Positions 40,355-49,056 of a stretch of 49,161 nucleotides of DNA are shown here, one piece after another. A program made the translations under genes and the position numbers. Each line of letters opens with the position of its first letter. Within the stretch, counting starts at the first letter, position 1. The stretch lies in contig CAJUDL010000021.1 in the NCBI GenBank assembly GCA_910585285.1, forward strand, positions 8,630 to 57,790, written 5' to 3'. The notes under the pieces are model-generated. The model worked only from the letters and a program-made list of their open reading frames with translations, did no database searches and was not told the origin of the DNA. The stretch is from an uncultured Muribaculaceae bacterium (GTDB lineage Bacteria > Bacteroidota > Bacteroidia > Bacteroidales > Muribaculaceae).

Positions 40355-41374
40355 ATGAAACATCACATCTTAAAAAATATAATATCAGCACTTGCCGTCT
40401 GCTTTACGTTGACGGCATGTGGCAATGATCTTACTCCCGCCATTGATAATACTGAACGGGAAAAGGTTACAGACGGGGGATATCTTTTTGCATTCCTCAC
40501 CAATGCACGTTATTATAAAATCCATTATGCAATCTCCAGAGACTGCTATAATTGGCAGACACTGAATAAGGGGGATGTAATAAACATGAGCTATAAAGGG
40601 CATCCTGATATTTGCCAGGGTGGCGATGGCAGATACTACATGATTGGTGTAATGCCCTTGGCTCTGTGGAGCTCAGAAGATTTAATCAACTGGGATATAA
40701 CATATCTTGACAACAGAATCTTTGACGATGCGGATGAGATAGGTTTTTATGCCGTCAGTGACTATGGCGCCCCCAAAATCTTTTATGATGAAGATTCCCA
40801 ACAGTATATGATCAGCTGGCATGGATGTCGAGTAAAAAATCTCAATGATTGGCAGAGTATGAGAACTCTTTATATCCTGACAAAGGATTTCAAAACATAC
40901 ACCAAACCGCAGCTTCTTTTCAATTTCACGGGTGATGATGAATCGATGTCGATAATCGATACAATTATTCGTAAAATCAATGGTAAATATTATGCCATTC
41001 TTAAGGATGAACGTGATCGTGAGGACGCGCCGCTCACAGGAAAGACTGTGAGAATTGCCACTTCAGACAATCTGACGGGACCATATACCAATCCGGGCGA
41101 GCCGGTTACACCTCTGGATCTATTGCGTGAGGCACCGATATACACTCAGCTGCCTGACGGACGTCATGCCATTCTTGCCGAATCCTACAATTGCTCTCCA
41201 TTTTCGTATCAGATGTTCACATCCCTGACAATGGATGGACCATGGGTGGAGAATACTTTCGTAGGTCCGATGGTGGGCGACGGCACGACGCGCCCCGGAG
41301 CACGTCACGGTTGCATTATCCGAATCCCCGAGAATATTTATAATGGTCTGCTAAACAAATACTCCGACAAATGA
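40355..41374 (+). CDS. GH43-like five-bladed propeller lipoprotein, altered catalytic motif
   Basis: The lipoprotein has 339 residues (signal peptide to TLTAC22). The beginning GYLFAFLTNARYYKIHYAIS, the phrase RDCYNWQTLN and LWSSEDLINW are typical of a GH43-type clade that normally reads YLFVYFTG...GVRDPHI. Here the RDPH site appears as KGHPDI (His83-Pro84-Asp85), so the general-base Asp may be shifted or lost. Later propeller blades include GAPKIFYDEDSQQYMISWHG, ILKDERDRED and REAPIYTQLPDGRHAIL with candidate acidic residues. It may be an active arabinosidase, xylosidase or galactosidase, or a binding protein. The start at 40355 gives the lipoprotein signal; a longer frame from 40172 overlaps susD. 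Its stop overlaps the next start (ATGA, 41371-41374). Confidence 0.78.
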   Translation: MKHHILKNIISALAVCFTLTACGNDLTPAIDNTEREKVTDGGYLFAFLTNARYYKIHYAISRDCYNWQTLNKGDVINMSYKGHPDICQGGDGRYYMIGVMPLALWSSEDLINWDITYLDNRIFDDADEIGFYAVSDYGAPKIFYDEDSQQYMISWHGCRVKNLNDWQSMRTLYILTKDFKTYTKPQLLFNFTGDDESMSIIDTIIRKINGKYYAILKDERDREDAPLTGKTVRIATSDNLTGPYTNPGEPVTPLDLLREAPIYTQLPDGRHAILAESYNCSPFSYQMFTSLTMDGPWVENTFVGPMVGDGTTRPGARHGCIIRIPENIYNGLLNKYSDK

Positions 41375-43380
41375 AAAAATTATTCATGTGTTTTGCGATA
41401 GGGGCAATACTTTGCTCATGCGCAGATAAAAACAGCGAATGGAGCACCTGGCCCGAATGGCCCGATCCGCAGGTGGTGACAGTCAACGGAATGGAACTTG
41501 ACGAGACTGCCTATGATCATGCCATGGGAAAGACATTTACTGTGACGAAAGGTGAAAAGATTAATTTTTCAGGAATTGAACGTCTCGATCTTGCGCTTCA
41601 GCCTGACTGGTTTGAGAAAGATGCCTCCGGAGATTATGTTTTTGCAGGACCCTCAGGAACATATACATTCGTTTATGACAGCAACACAAAGATGGTCTAT
41701 GTCGACAGACGCGAAGGTGGTTATCCTGATGCCATATGGATGTGTGGCGCAGGATGGGGTCATCCGGGGGCACATGCGGTGACGACCGCCGGCTGGACTA
41801 TAGACAATGCCAAGGATATGCTTGTTTGTCCTCGTCAGGAAGACGGAACTTATCAGATCACAGTCTATCTGAGCGAGGAAAGTGCAATCAAATTTTTCCA
41901 ATATCACAGCTGGGGATTTGAGATACATGCCGGCAATATGGAGATTGCATCTCCTTTGATCCTCGATAAGAACGGGTCAAACGACTTTGTGCCGGGAGCA
42001 CTTTTCAGTGCGGGTACATATCGTTTCACCATTGATACCGATCGAGGCACTGTTACTGCGGATCCTGTGGATGTAGACATCGTGATACCTTCAGTTAGTG
42101 CAAATGGAGTTCCATTTGTCTCAAATCCTGAGGTGCCTTCTATGATCAGTGCAAAAATTTTCCTCACCAACGGACAGAATGTGGAATTCAGTGGATTCCC
42201 ATCTGATGCTGAGCGAATGCTGCAATCCGACTGGTTTGAGAATTTCAATGGCGACAATGCAGTGTTCACAGGAAATAATGGGGAATATTATCTATGTTAC
42301 GATATTTCAAAACGTGTTATCTATGTGCATGAACCATCTTCGGCATATCCATCGGCTCTGATACTTGTCGGAACCGGCTTCGGACATCCCGCTCTTGATT
42401 ACTCCTGTTCGACTTCATGGGATCTTAACAAGCCGGGCAATTCATATGTATGCCGTCGTGTCGGACCTAATCTTTTTGAGGCTTGCCTGTATCTCGGTGC
42501 CGGGTTTGATATAAAGACTTTCAAGTCAAGAGACTGGAGTGCTGGTTATGGCAGCGATTATATCACACCTGTTTCATCTGATATCCTCGAGAAATCATTC
42601 TATGAGGATGCAAATGGTTTCTCACACTGCGATGGTGACATCAGACCCGGAAAGAATTTTGTGCCTGGTGTCTATAGAATCCGCTTTGATTTGAATCGGA
42701 ATATATCATATCTTGTGGGCACTATTGATGCGGACAATATCGACCTTTCCAAATCTGTCAATGGAACAACTCTCACGGATATGGGCGGCGGATGGCAATC
42801 CGCGAATGTCAGCTTGCAGCAAGGACAACAGATGGAATTCAAGGGATTCGTCAAACCTCAGTATGGTCTTCAGCCGGAATATTTCGCCAACGTAGAGGGT
42901 AATATATCGTTCATAGCTCCCACAGGAAGTTATAGGCTTGCATATAATCCGGGTACGGAAAGAATATACGTAGAACCTACGGCAGACACGTCTTATCCAT
43001 CGCATTTATGGATCACCGGGTGGGCTTTTTCTCATCCGGCAGGCACCGGTGCGTTCTCTAATGAATACGCAGGTAAAGACAATGGCGAATGGGGGTGGAG
43101 TAATCCTAAGGATTATGTTGCATGTGTTTCAAAGGGTAATGGCATTTACGAAACAACTCTACGCCTGAACGCAGGGTTTATGTTCAGATTTTACTCTGAT
43201 AAGGGTTCTTGGTCAGATGTAGCGCAGGCTAATTCATACAATCTTGAAGCCTGCAATGGTATTTTCAATCCCTTGGATGTGAATTTCAGCACCGGAACGA
43301 ATTTCACGCCTGGCACCTATCGTATCATTATTGACACTAACGCAAAAACCGTGTCGGCTATAAAAATATCTCTAAAATAA
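41371..43380 (+). CDS. Surface glycan-binding lipoprotein with three tandem repeats (SusE/F position)
   Basis: The lipoprotein (AILCSC17) has 669 residues and three ~200-residue repeats at about 38-245, 250-465 and 468-669. Each carries the same order of motifs: a G-x-x-(I/V)-x-FSGF start, LQPDWFE or LQPEYFA, a GTYTFVYD-like strand, YVD/YVH/YVE, YPDAIWMCGAGWGHP-type (YPSALILVGTGFGHP; YPSHLWITGWAFSHP), a W, a Y-x-x-x-x-x-L-x-x-GF region and a closing F-x-P-G-x-Y-R strand. This is the multi-domain design of SusE/SusF starch-binding proteins, although sequence similarity to those is not evident. Aromatic residues around the GHP motif are candidate sugar platforms. Confidence 0.8.
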   Translation: MKKLFMCFAIGAILCSCADKNSEWSTWPEWPDPQVVTVNGMELDETAYDHAMGKTFTVTKGEKINFSGIERLDLALQPDWFEKDASGDYVFAGPSGTYTFVYDSNTKMVYVDRREGGYPDAIWMCGAGWGHPGAHAVTTAGWTIDNAKDMLVCPRQEDGTYQITVYLSEESAIKFFQYHSWGFEIHAGNMEIASPLILDKNGSNDFVPGALFSAGTYRFTIDTDRGTVTADPVDVDIVIPSVSANGVPFVSNPEVPSMISAKIFLTNGQNVEFSGFPSDAERMLQSDWFENFNGDNAVFTGNNGEYYLCYDISKRVIYVHEPSSAYPSALILVGTGFGHPALDYSCSTSWDLNKPGNSYVCRRVGPNLFEACLYLGAGFDIKTFKSRDWSAGYGSDYITPVSSDILEKSFYEDANGFSHCDGDIRPGKNFVPGVYRIRFDLNRNISYLVGTIDADNIDLSKSVNGTTLTDMGGGWQSANVSLQQGQQMEFKGFVKPQYGLQPEYFANVEGNISFIAPTGSYRLAYNPGTERIYVEPTADTSYPSHLWITGWAFSHPAGTGAFSNEYAGKDNGEWGWSNPKDYVACVSKGNGIYETTLRLNAGFMFRFYSDKGSWSDVAQANSYNLEACNGIFNPLDVNFSTGTNFTPGTYRIIIDTNAKTVSAIKISLK

Positions 43381-43399
43381 TCTTTAAATAATAATATTT

Positions 43400-44917
43400 A
43401 TGAAAAAGTCAATTGTACTTACAATGGCATTGCTGGGAATTTTCAGTAGCAATGCCCAGAAAATCAACGACACTGATTTAATCGTTTCCGATAACATAAA
43501 GCAGGTTAATCTTACGCTTACAAAAGGTTCTGAAGTCACTTTCAGTGACTTCGGTAAAAATGTCATGGACATGGTTCAGCCTGAATTCTTTGAAGTGACA
43601 GGGACAGATAAAGCCAACTTCCTTGGAAATGACGGGGAATATACAATATATTATGTGAAAGGTGTAATATTTGTTGCCGATCCGGGCAAAATATTCCCGG
43701 ATGCATTATGGATATCAGGAAAGGGAATTGGTCACCCCAAAAGTGAGGAACAGACAGATTGGTCGATTGAACCGCCTACAATGTTCATGTGCAACCGTAT
43801 ATCAGATAATGTCTATCGCACAACACTCAAGTTGTATGAAGGATTCGATTTTAAATCATTCAGCCGTAGAAGCTGGGATTCCGATGCGGGGTATGGCAGT
43901 AACATTTTCACTCCTTACCCGGCTTCTTCAATAGAGAAAGCATTCTGGATTGATGGTAATACCGGGAATTCGCACCCTACGGGAGATTTCATATCGGCAG
44001 GGGATTTTACTCCCGGAGTCTACACCCTTGAATTTGATGTGGCGAAAGGGACATGCTGTCTCATTGAACTTACAGGAGAAGATACACCGGCTGAAGTATA
44101 TACTGTAAATGGCGTTGCAATGGTAAAGGATAATAGCCTTCCCGATTATTCTGTCTATTCCGCTGAGCTGAATCTTAAGAAAGGAGAGACTGTGGAATTC
44201 GGAAATATCCGCCATCTACAATATCTTCTTCAACCAGAGTATTTCACTAAAGACGGTGCCGGTTATAAATTTGCCGCTCCGGATGGCACATATAAAATAT
44301 CGTATGCCAATGAGCGCGAATTGATCTACATTGAAAGAACCGATAAGATAGCTCTTGATGATGATGTACTTTTCCTGACAGGTGCCGGTTTCGCACACCC
44401 TGCATCTTCTGGAGCTTTTGCTGAAGATGTCGCGGGGTGGGGATATGATAAGCCGAAAGATTTCGTTTGCTGTGTAACCACTTCTCCGGGCGTTTACGAA
44501 ACCAATCTTTATCTTAAAGCTGGATTTATGCTCAGGGGATATAAAGATAAGGGTGACGGTAAATGGACATCCGCAGTGCAGCCGAACGGATATGCCGTAT
44601 TGAGCGAGGATGGTATCGGCGGTCGAGATAGCAATGAAAATTTTGGCGTATCGGATTCCGAAAAATTTACCGAAGGAACATATCATATAATATTTGACAA
44701 AAACAACAAAACTGCGAAGTTCTCTCAGTTGGCACCCAAGGATTTTTATACAACAATACCGACAGGTGTCAACGAGGTCGCAGCCGGTGAAAGAAGTATT
44801 ATAGCGATATATGATCTTCAGGGACGTATGTGCCCACGGTCTGCAGTCTCCGAACCGGGACTCTACATAGTCAAGTACAGCGATGGCTCTTCCTCGAAGA
44901 TGCTTGTGGGAAAATAA
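43400..44917 (+). CDS. Secreted two-repeat paralogue of the upstream glycan-binding protein
   Basis: The 505 residues have a type I signal peptide (MKKSIVLTMALLGIFSSNA/Q) without a lipobox Cys. Two repeats of the same family as the neighbour are present at about 22-218 and 225-450. The first (FPDALWISGKGIGHP, FDFKSFSRRSWDSDAGYGSN) pairs best with repeat 2 of the upstream protein (FDIKTFKSRDW, AGYGSDYITPVSS). The second (LFLTGAGFAHPASSGAF, GWGYDKPKDFVCCV) pairs best with repeat 3 (GWAFSHPAGTGAF, GWSNPKDYVACV). A sorting-like tail ends the protein (AIYDLQGRMC...GLYIVKYSDGSSSKMLVGK). It therefore looks like a duplicate that lost repeat 1 and changed its anchoring. A hairpin follows. Confidence 0.8.
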   Translation: MKKSIVLTMALLGIFSSNAQKINDTDLIVSDNIKQVNLTLTKGSEVTFSDFGKNVMDMVQPEFFEVTGTDKANFLGNDGEYTIYYVKGVIFVADPGKIFPDALWISGKGIGHPKSEEQTDWSIEPPTMFMCNRISDNVYRTTLKLYEGFDFKSFSRRSWDSDAGYGSNIFTPYPASSIEKAFWIDGNTGNSHPTGDFISAGDFTPGVYTLEFDVAKGTCCLIELTGEDTPAEVYTVNGVAMVKDNSLPDYSVYSAELNLKKGETVEFGNIRHLQYLLQPEYFTKDGAGYKFAAPDGTYKISYANERELIYIERTDKIALDDDVLFLTGAGFAHPASSGAFAEDVAGWGYDKPKDFVCCVTTSPGVYETNLYLKAGFMLRGYKDKGDGKWTSAVQPNGYAVLSEDGIGGRDSNENFGVSDSEKFTEGTYHIIFDKNNKTAKFSQLAPKDFYTTIPTGVNEVAAGERSIIAIYDLQGRMCPRSAVSEPGLYIVKYSDGSSSKMLVGK

Positions 44918-44939
44918 TAACGACTCAAAATTCTTAAGC

Positions 44940-44981
44940 ACGGAGGCGCAAGAAGCCAAAATCATAAATTTGTGCCTCCGT
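44940..44981 (+). terminator. Intercistronic hairpin, possible partial terminator
   Basis: A 12-bp stem (ACGGAGGCGCAA / TTGTGCCTCCGT, one G:U) with an 18-nt loop is followed by ATTTATTTCTTTA. It separates the glycan-binding genes from the two enzyme genes downstream and could lower GH2/GH3 expression relative to the binding proteins. Confidence 0.6.
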
Positions 44982-45007
44982 ATTTATTTCTTTATAATGT
45001 TAATGAT

Positions 45008-46804
45008 ATGAAAGTCAGTTTCCTTTTCATCTATGCTTTAGTTGTATCTTCCCTTTCTTCTTTTGCCGAGAATCGTCTTGAAACGCAATGGGCAAAGGAT
45101 GTTTCAACAGAATCTCCATGGAACCGCTATCCACGTCCGCAGATGAAGCGCTCCGAATGGAAGAATCTCAATGGAGAATGGGAGTATTCCATTACTCCGA
45201 AAGAGAGTGAAAAACCAAAATCATTCGAAGGCAAGATAATTGTGCCTTTTGCTGTGGAATCTGCATTATCTGGAGTGAAGCGCAGTGTTGGTGTCGACAG
45301 CGTTCTATGGTATCAGCGAGATTTCACTATCCCCAAAAATTGGAAAAAAGACAACATCCTCCTGAATTTCGGTGCTGTAGACTGGCAGGCGACTGTCTGG
45401 GTAAATGATATGCTTGTAGGTTCGCATGAAGGGGGATACACACCATTCTCAATGAATATAACAGATGCAATTAAGAAAGGTGAAAACAAGCTGACGGTCA
45501 GAGTGTATGACCCTACAGACGGAGGAACGCAACCGCGTGGGAAACAGCTGCAGGAACCAGAACTCATTTGGTATACTCCTGTGAGTGGAATCTGGCAGAC
45601 GGTATGGATTGAACCTGTCGCTGAGAATCATATCATCTCTTTGTCTGTTACTCCGGATGTGGATGCTAATAAATTTAAAGTCTCTGCAAATGCAAACTCT
45701 GGTGTTGTGAAAATAGATGTTATCGACGGAGGACATATAGTAGCATCTGGTAGTGGTAACGCATCGCAAGACATAGAAGTTTTTATGCCGGAAAATGTAA
45801 AACTATGGGATACGGAAAATCCTAATATTTACGATTTGAAGATCTCGCTTATGAAAGACGGCAAGATTGTGGATCAGATAGAAAGCTATGCGGCAATGCG
45901 TAAAATCGGTATGCGCCCTGATAATAAGGGAATGGTTCGGTTTACGCTTAATGACAAGGATATCTTTCATTTCGGACCTCTTGATCAAGGCTGGTGGCCC
46001 GACGGACTGTATACGGCTCCAACTTATGAAGCCATGGTTTACGACATCGACAAAACAAAAGAGTTGGGCTTTAATATGATTCGCAAGCATATCAAGGTTG
46101 AGCCCGATTTATGGTATGAATATTGCGACAGGAACGGAATATTGGTATGGCAAGATATGCCAAGTGGAGATGTTTGCAACTATCATTGGCAGAATTATAA
46201 TTTCCACAGAGGTAAAGAATTCGAAAGGTCTGACATCAGCGACAAAACATATAGGAAAGAATGGCGTGAAATCATGGATGCGTTGCGTAATCACCCTTGC
46301 ATCGCCGTGTGGGTGCCATTTAACGAGGGATGGGGTCAGTATAACACGGTGGAAATTGCGAACTGGACCAAACAATATGATCCGTCAAGATTGGTAAACT
46401 CAGCAAGTGGAGGTAACTTCTTCGCTGACTGCGGAGATATTATGGATGTGCACAATTATCCGGAGCCTAAGATATATATGCTCGACAGAAGCAAAGCCAA
46501 TGTAATAGGGGAATATGGAGGTATCGGATATGCAGTGGAAGGTCACCTTTGGGCTCCGGAGCGGAACTGGGGTTACATCCAGTTTAAATCTCCCGATGAA
46601 GTTACGGATGAATATCTGAGATATATTGATATCCTTTCCAATCTCGCAGATATAGCCTATACCGGTGCCGTGTACACGCAGACAACCGATGTTGAGATTG
46701 AGGTAAACGGGCTTATGACATACGACCGCAAAGTGATGAAGGTTGATCCAAAGCGCATAGCCAAAGCCAATAAAGAATTAATAGCCAAATTTTCACAAAG
46801 ATGA
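45008..46804 (+). CDS. GH2-family glycoside hydrolase (beta-galactosidase-like)
   Basis: This exported exo-beta-glycosidase has 598 residues with a signal peptide (MKVSFLFIYALVVSSLSSFA/E). An N-terminal GH2 sugar-binding jelly-roll comes first (WKNLNGEWEYS, YQRDFTIPKNW, GAVDWQATVWVNDMLVGSHE), then an Ig-like domain and a TIM barrel. The acid/base Glu440 lies in VPFNEGWGQ and the nucleophile Glu502 in VIGEYGG. Activity may be beta-galactosidase, beta-glucuronidase or beta-mannosidase, which sequence alone does not settle. I chose the ATG at 45008 because it begins the signal peptide; an ATG at 44972 lies inside the hairpin. Its stop overlaps the GH3 start (ATGA, 46801-46804). Confidence 0.9.
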   Translation: MKVSFLFIYALVVSSLSSFAENRLETQWAKDVSTESPWNRYPRPQMKRSEWKNLNGEWEYSITPKESEKPKSFEGKIIVPFAVESALSGVKRSVGVDSVLWYQRDFTIPKNWKKDNILLNFGAVDWQATVWVNDMLVGSHEGGYTPFSMNITDAIKKGENKLTVRVYDPTDGGTQPRGKQLQEPELIWYTPVSGIWQTVWIEPVAENHIISLSVTPDVDANKFKVSANANSGVVKIDVIDGGHIVASGSGNASQDIEVFMPENVKLWDTENPNIYDLKISLMKDGKIVDQIESYAAMRKIGMRPDNKGMVRFTLNDKDIFHFGPLDQGWWPDGLYTAPTYEAMVYDIDKTKELGFNMIRKHIKVEPDLWYEYCDRNGILVWQDMPSGDVCNYHWQNYNFHRGKEFERSDISDKTYRKEWREIMDALRNHPCIAVWVPFNEGWGQYNTVEIANWTKQYDPSRLVNSASGGNFFADCGDIMDVHNYPEPKIYMLDRSKANVIGEYGGIGYAVEGHLWAPERNWGYIQFKSPDEVTDEYLRYIDILSNLADIAYTGAVYTQTTDVEIEVNGLMTYDRKVMKVDPKRIAKANKELIAKFSQR

Positions 46805-49056
46805 AAAGGGAATATACAGTTGTATTGCTGCTCCTTGCTTCGATTTCCGTTTTTGGCGGCAGTAGCGTTGACTCGGCTTTTATTGACAGCCTGATGTCAG
46901 TTATGACATTGGAAGAGAAAATCGGGCAGTTGAATCTTCCTGTGGGGGATGATATAGAATCGGGCACTGCAAAAGGTGCGGATTTTGAAAAACTGATAAT
47001 CAATGGTCAACTTGGAGGATTCTTTAATGTAAGCGGAGTTGATAAGATTAAGAAACTACAGCAGGCTGCCGTTGAAAAAGGACCACATGGAATTCCGCTG
47101 CTTGTGGGAGCGGATGTGATTCATGGATACAGAACGATTTTCCCGATACCTCTCGGACTTGCAAGTTCGTGGAGTCCGGAGAATATAAAAAGAATGGCGC
47201 GGATATCGGCGATTGAAGCCACCGCTGACGGCATCAACTGGAATTTCAGTCCGATGGTTGATATATGCCGGGATCCACGTTGGGGACGAATTGCAGAGGG
47301 ATCCGGAGAGGATCCATATCTTGGAAGTCAGCTGGCGAAAGCTTATGTGGAAGGTTATCAAGGCGATGATCTCAAATCGGACTCTACGCTGATGGCGTGT
47401 GTCAAGCATTTTGCTCTTTACGGAGCTGCGGAAGGTGGCAGAGACTACAACACGGTAGACATGGGTAAAGAAAGATTGTTTAATTATTATCTGCCTCCGT
47501 ATAAAGCAGCTGTAGATGCAGGATGCGGGAGTCTTATGACATCGTTCAACCTAATCAACGGGCAACATTCCACAGCCGCCGGTTGGCTCACCCAAGATCT
47601 GCTTCGCGATAACTGGAATTTTGGCGGACTCGTTGTCACTGATTACAATTCTATGCCGGAGATTGCAACAATGGGGACCTCTACAATAGAGGATGCCGCA
47701 GCGAAGAGTATGATGGCAGGAACCGATATGGATATGGTTTCAGGTTTGTTTGTCAAATATCTGAAGAGGTCATTGACTGAGGGGAAGGTCTCTATGGATA
47801 TGATCGACAGGGCGTGCCGCCGCGTTCTCGAAGTCAAGCAGAAACTCGGACTCTTTGACGACCCTTATAAATATTGTAACAGCAACCGTGCAGATAAGGA
47901 ACTGTTTACCAAGTCTCACAGAGCTGTGGCACGAGACATCGCTGCGGAAACATTCGTGTTGTTGAAAAATGAAAATAAACTGCTGCCGCTGAATAAGAAG
48001 GGCAAGATTGCCCTTATCGGTCCGCTTGCCGATGTGAAAAACAATATGTGCGGATGCTGGGCAATGGCTGGCGAGCATGTGACGGTGCTCGACGGATTCC
48101 GCCGAGCTGTAGGCAAGAGGGCAGACATTCTTTATGCAAAAGGGAGCAACATCTATCATAACGCCACTGTTCAGATGAACGGATCGGGGATAAAACCGAT
48201 TCCGTATGTGGAGGATGAGGATGGGTTGCTTTCCGAGGCAATGATGGTAGCCGAAAAGTCGGATGTCATAGTGGCGGTGATGGGAGAATCTTCCGAGATG
48301 AGCGGAGAGTCAGCCTCAAGAGCCGATATTACGATACCCGATGCGCAACGAGAGTTGCTGAAAAGGCTGGTGAAAACAGGTAAACCTGTGGTATTGGTGT
48401 TGTTCACAGGTCGACCTCTCGTTCTCGACTGGGAGTCGGAAAATATACCTGCCATACTTAATGTCTGGTTTCCCGGCAGCGAAGCCGGTGACGCAATCGC
48501 TGATGTGGTATTTGGTAACAAAAATCCGGAAGGAAAGCTAACAGCAACATTCCCTCGGAGTGTGGGTCAGATTCCTTTATATTATAATCACTTGATGCCA
48601 AGTCATCCGGATCCCGACAGTAAAGTATTCAACAGGTATTGTAGCAATTATATTGATTGCAGCAATGAGCCTCTCTATCCTTTCGGATATGGTATGAGCT
48701 ACACTGAATTCAAATACGGCAAGCCCGAACTCAGTGCCGATGCCATGGAAAGAAACGGAAGTATCCGGCTGAGTGTCGATGTTACAAACACGGGGAATAT
48801 GGATGGCACTGAAATCGTGCAGCTATATCTGAGGGATGTCGTTGCGGATATCGCAAGACCTGTAAAGGAACTGAAAGATTTTGCAAAAATCTATATTCCG
48901 AAGGGTGAGACAAGGAAAGTAGAGTTTGTCATTACCCCCGACAAACTGAAATACTATGATTCAGAGTTGAAATACCGTTATGACCCCGGAGAGTTTGAGG
49001 TTATGGTCGGTTCAGACTCTAAGAATCTTCAGACAATGAAATTCATAGTTAAATAA
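46801..49056 (+). CDS. bglX: GH3-family beta-glucosidase
   Basis: This periplasmic exo-beta-glucosidase has 751 residues. It has a signal peptide (MKREYTVVLLLLASISVFGG) and an N-terminal TIM barrel (VMTLEEKIGQLN; GIPLLVGADVIHGYRTIFPI; NFSPMVDICRDPRWGRIAEG; VKHFALYGAAEGGRDYNTVD). The nucleophile Asp281 is in GLVVTDYNS. The alpha/beta sandwich follows (VVAVMGESSEMSGESASRAD) and a C-terminal fibronectin-III-like domain (VDVTNTGNMDGTEIVQLYLR). The nucleophile region reads TDYN rather than the commonest SDW. It is the last gene of the PUL in the window and is translationally coupled to GH2. Confidence 0.94.
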   Translation: MKREYTVVLLLLASISVFGGSSVDSAFIDSLMSVMTLEEKIGQLNLPVGDDIESGTAKGADFEKLIINGQLGGFFNVSGVDKIKKLQQAAVEKGPHGIPLLVGADVIHGYRTIFPIPLGLASSWSPENIKRMARISAIEATADGINWNFSPMVDICRDPRWGRIAEGSGEDPYLGSQLAKAYVEGYQGDDLKSDSTLMACVKHFALYGAAEGGRDYNTVDMGKERLFNYYLPPYKAAVDAGCGSLMTSFNLINGQHSTAAGWLTQDLLRDNWNFGGLVVTDYNSMPEIATMGTSTIEDAAAKSMMAGTDMDMVSGLFVKYLKRSLTEGKVSMDMIDRACRRVLEVKQKLGLFDDPYKYCNSNRADKELFTKSHRAVARDIAAETFVLLKNENKLLPLNKKGKIALIGPLADVKNNMCGCWAMAGEHVTVLDGFRRAVGKRADILYAKGSNIYHNATVQMNGSGIKPIPYVEDEDGLLSEAMMVAEKSDVIVAVMGESSEMSGESASRADITIPDAQRELLKRLVKTGKPVVLVLFTGRPLVLDWESENIPAILNVWFPGSEAGDAIADVVFGNKNPEGKLTATFPRSVGQIPLYYNHLMPSHPDPDSKVFNRYCSNYIDCSNEPLYPFGYGMSYTEFKYGKPELSADAMERNGSIRLSVDVTNTGNMDGTEIVQLYLRDVVADIARPVKELKDFAKIYIPKGETRKVEFVITPDKLKYYDSELKYRYDPGEFEVMVGSDSKNLQTMKFIVK

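Noticed and set aside
44972..45007. Upstream ATG for the GH2 gene
   Set aside because: It lies inside the terminator-like hairpin, and the extra 12 residues precede an already complete signal peptide.
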